Assembly: GCA_910578365.1 (NCBI GenBank)
Contig: CAJTRC010000058.1
Span: 1 to 15,621, forward strand
Reading direction: 5' to 3'
From: an uncultured Muribaculaceae bacterium
Lineage (GTDB): Bacteria; Bacteroidota; Bacteroidia; Bacteroidales; Muribaculaceae
Length of the DNA stretch: 15,621 nt
The notes below the pieces were generated by a model. The model searched no databases, was not told the origin of the DNA, and worked only from the letters and a program-made list of their open reading frames with translations. Positions 13,732-15,621 of this stretch are shown here, piece by piece; positions within the stretch are counted from its first letter, which is position 1, and every line of letters begins with the position of its first letter. Both the position numbers and the translations under genes were made by a program.

Positions 13732-15495
13732 TTACAGGTTTACTTCCACTTCAGGCATCCGGGCCTGTACGGGATTCTGGTTTTTCAGACGGTCGACGAG
13801 CATAATGGCCCGCAGACTCTCTGCATCAAAGCGCAACGAACCCTGCTGAAGTGCCTCCAGATTACCGCTCTGACGTACGAGCTTCTGCCAGAAGTCCTCC
13901 TCGACCTGAGGATAAAGACGATATTCGTAACGGTCGAGGCGACACTCCTTGAGCATCGCGGCAAGTGTCTGCTGCAGACCGCCGATTTCATCAACCAGTT
14001 TCAGCTCCACAGCTTTGCTGCCGACCCATACACGGCCCTCGGCTATACGACGCACTTCTGCCTCGTCAATACCGCGGCCTTCCGACACACGTCCGACAAA
14101 CACCGAATAAGTGTTCTCGACAAAATTCTGCATTGCATTGCGTTGCTCGGGAGTAAGCGCCTTCATAACCGACATAAATCCGGCGTTAGGGCCTGAACCT
14201 ACACTCGAGAAGTTCACACCGAGTTTGTCGGTAACGAGTCCGCTAAAATCGGGTATAATGCCGAACACACCGATTGAACCTGTCAGTGTGGTCCGGTCGG
14301 CATATATACGGTTGGCGCCACAGCTTATATAATAACCGCCCGACGCGGCGTAATCGCCCATCGACACATATACCGGCTTGTTTTTTGATTTGAAATACTC
14401 GATAGCCTCCCATATCTGCTCGGATGCGAAAGCGCTGCCACCGCCAGAATTCACGCGCATCACCAAGCCTTTTACATGATTGTCGTCGGCCAGACGCAGA
14501 ATCTCGGGCACCATGGTTTCGCCTACGATACCACCCTTGCCGCTGTCTACGATATCGCCTTCGGCAAAGAGTACCGCCACATGGTCGGCATCGGCTCCGG
14601 CATATTCATTGACATAGAAGGCCATATATTCAGCAGGTGTAATCAGCGGAAGGTCTTCATCGGCAGTCTTGCCGCAGATAGAACGCAGTTCGGCTTCTAC
14701 ATCCCGGCGGTATTTCAAAGCGGTTACAGCCTTGGAGGCAAGGACTTTTTCAGCTTTCCAGGTCATAATCAGGCTATCGGCCCACTCGTTCACCACACCG
14801 GCTTTAACGCTGCGGTTCTGAGCCACAGCACCGGAGTAGAAGTTCCAGATGGTATCTACAAACTGGCGAGTCTGCAGACGTGCCGAATCGCTCATTTCCT
14901 TGAGTATGTAAGGCTCTACGGCGCTCTTGAAGCTGCCCACCTTGATAACCTGGACTTTTATGCCCAGTTTATCGAGCAGACCGGTAAAGAACGGATAAGT
15001 CGTGCCAACGCCATGTACATCGAGTATACCCACCGGATTGAGATACACATTATCGGCTACCGAAGCCAGCAGATAATCGCTCTGGCTGTAGCTGTCGGCA
15101 TATGCATAAATCTTTTTACCGCACTTTTTGAATTCTCGCAGTTCGGCCAGAAGTTCTTCGATTTGGGCCACGCCGATAGCGGCGCCGCCGGCGTTGATGT
15201 ATATCGCCTTGATTTTCGAGTCGTTCGCAGCTCGGCGCACCGAACTCAGCATGTCGATAAGCACCGGCTCCTGTTCCGTGCCTTCCTGCAACATGGTCAG
15301 CACATCGGTATTACGGTTGTGTTCAATCACCTCGCCGCTGAGGTCGAGATAAAGAATTGAGTTATCGTTGACAGACGACGTCTTGACGGAGAATTGAGCG
15401 CCGGCCACCGTCAGCAGCGCCAGCACAAGAACAATACCCGAAATCCACAAGCCTGTAATAGTACCGCAAACGGCTATAAAAAACCTTTTAAGCAT
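13732..15495 (-). CDS. sppA: Signal peptide peptidase SppA, 67K type
   Basis: SppA is a membrane-bound serine/lysine protease that degrades cleaved signal peptides and other membrane fragments. The 587-residue product has an N-terminal membrane helix (about 10-33) and two tandem protease-like domains, the long form as in E. coli. The catalytic dyad is split between the repeats as expected: Lys190 in VGSFKSAVEPY and Ser354 in RVNSGGGSAFASE. Supporting segments include ASGGYYISCGANRIYADRTT (384-403) and LTGSIGVFG (404-412). No key residue is missing. It is the first gene of its operon, about 60 bases downstream of the predicted transcription start, with lpxK following 33 bases later, so envelope upkeep functions are grouped. 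Confidence 0.97.
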   Translation of the reverse strand: MLKRFFIAVCGTITGLWISGIVLVLALLTVAGAQFSVKTSSVNDNSILYLDLSGEVIEHNRNTDVLTMLQEGTEQEPVLIDMLSSVRRAANDSKIKAIYINAGGAAIGVAQIEELLAELREFKKCGKKIYAYADSYSQSDYLLASVADNVYLNPVGILDVHGVGTTYPFFTGLLDKLGIKVQVIKVGSFKSAVEPYILKEMSDSARLQTRQFVDTIWNFYSGAVAQNRSVKAGVVNEWADSLIMTWKAEKVLASKAVTALKYRRDVEAELRSICGKTADEDLPLITPAEYMAFYVNEYAGADADHVAVLFAEGDIVDSGKGGIVGETMVPEILRLADDNHVKGLVMRVNSGGGSAFASEQIWEAIEYFKSKNKPVYVSMGDYAASGGYYISCGANRIYADRTTLTGSIGVFGIIPDFSGLVTDKLGVNFSSVGSGPNAGFMSVMKALTPEQRNAMQNFVENTYSVFVGRVSEGRGIDEAEVRRIAEGRVWVGSKAVELKLVDEIGGLQQTLAAMLKECRLDRYEYRLYPQVEEDFWQKLVRQSGNLEALQQGSLRFDAESLRAIMLVDRLKNQNPVQARMPEVEVNL

Positions 15496-15561
15496 CTGTA
15501 TTTTCGATTGTTATAAACATAGACCGCACCCTTTCCTTTCGAAAAGAGCGCTTTAAACACA

Positions 15562-15592
15562 CAAAGATACAAATTAAATTTGACAAAGCAAA
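15562..15592 (-). promoter_or_regulatory. Promoter of the sppA-lpxK-punA-thiL operon
   Basis: On the minus strand TTTG (15589-15592), a 19-base spacer and TATCTTTG (15562-15569) fit the Bacteroidetes promoter consensus. Transcription would start near 15555, giving a leader of about 60 bases. The rest of 15496-15621 shows AT-rich sequence and nothing else I can support. Confidence 0.8.
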
Positions 15593-15621
15593 ATTAAAAT
15601 CACGTTCGCCAAGCCAAGCCC

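Noticed and set aside
14476..15360. Plus-strand open frame (294 codons) opposite sppA
   Set aside because: sppA has the complete Lys/Ser dyad and family length; the antisense frame has no recognisable feature.
1..15621. tRNA, rRNA, CRISPR array or phage defence cassette
   Set aside because: No tRNA-like cloverleaf, rRNA sequence or regularly spaced repeats were seen. The caspase-like gene might suggest a defence system, but all its partners are exported and no cytoplasmic sensor or effector is present.

Overview
The window looks like the chromosome of a Bacteroidales bacterium, most likely a gut Muribaculaceae-type organism. Three things suggest this. The gene order sppA-lpxK-purine nucleoside phosphorylase-thiL followed by nusB-yajC-YbbR-coaE is one I associate with Bacteroidales. 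NusB carries the long N-terminal extension typical of Bacteroidetes. Upstream regions carry Bacteroidetes-type promoters (TTTG, about 20 bases, TAnnTTTG) and no clear Shine-Dalgarno sequences. The genus assignment is inference.

All complete genes lie on the minus strand, so transcription runs from right to left in three blocks. Block 1 (15592 to about 10677) has a well-formed promoter and encodes SppA (membrane protease), LpxK (lipid A 4'-kinase), a class I purine nucleoside phosphorylase and ThiL (thiamine-phosphate kinase); a stem-loop follows thiL. Block 2 (10630 to 7209) has the best promoter in the window and encodes NusB, YajC, a YbbR-domain protein and CoaE. This NusB is unusually long, apparently through an internal duplication.

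Block 3 (7166 to about 278) is the accessory and most interesting part. It has eight genes, and every product carries a signal peptide or lipoprotein-type leader: an outer-membrane beta-barrel candidate, a cysteine-rich lipoprotein candidate, a caspase-fold (C14-like) protein with a C-terminal accessory domain, a 196-residue protein, a BspA-type leucine-rich-repeat protein, two secreted proteins of 244 and 255 residues, and a WG-repeat protein. Five of the seven junctions are 4-base ATGA stop/start overlaps, so the set is probably made in a coordinated way and delivered to the periplasm or cell surface. I read it as a candidate exported protease/recognition system of unknown purpose. Several of the unknown proteins look like versions of one small alpha+beta module.

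At the far left (2-82, plus strand) is the C-terminal end of what appears to be a transposase, converging on the end of block 3. No RNA genes or CRISPR arrays were seen. No stretch longer than about 300 bases lacks a gene: the largest gaps are 83-277, 7092-7208, 10567-10731 and 15496-15621, and each is described through its regulatory signals.
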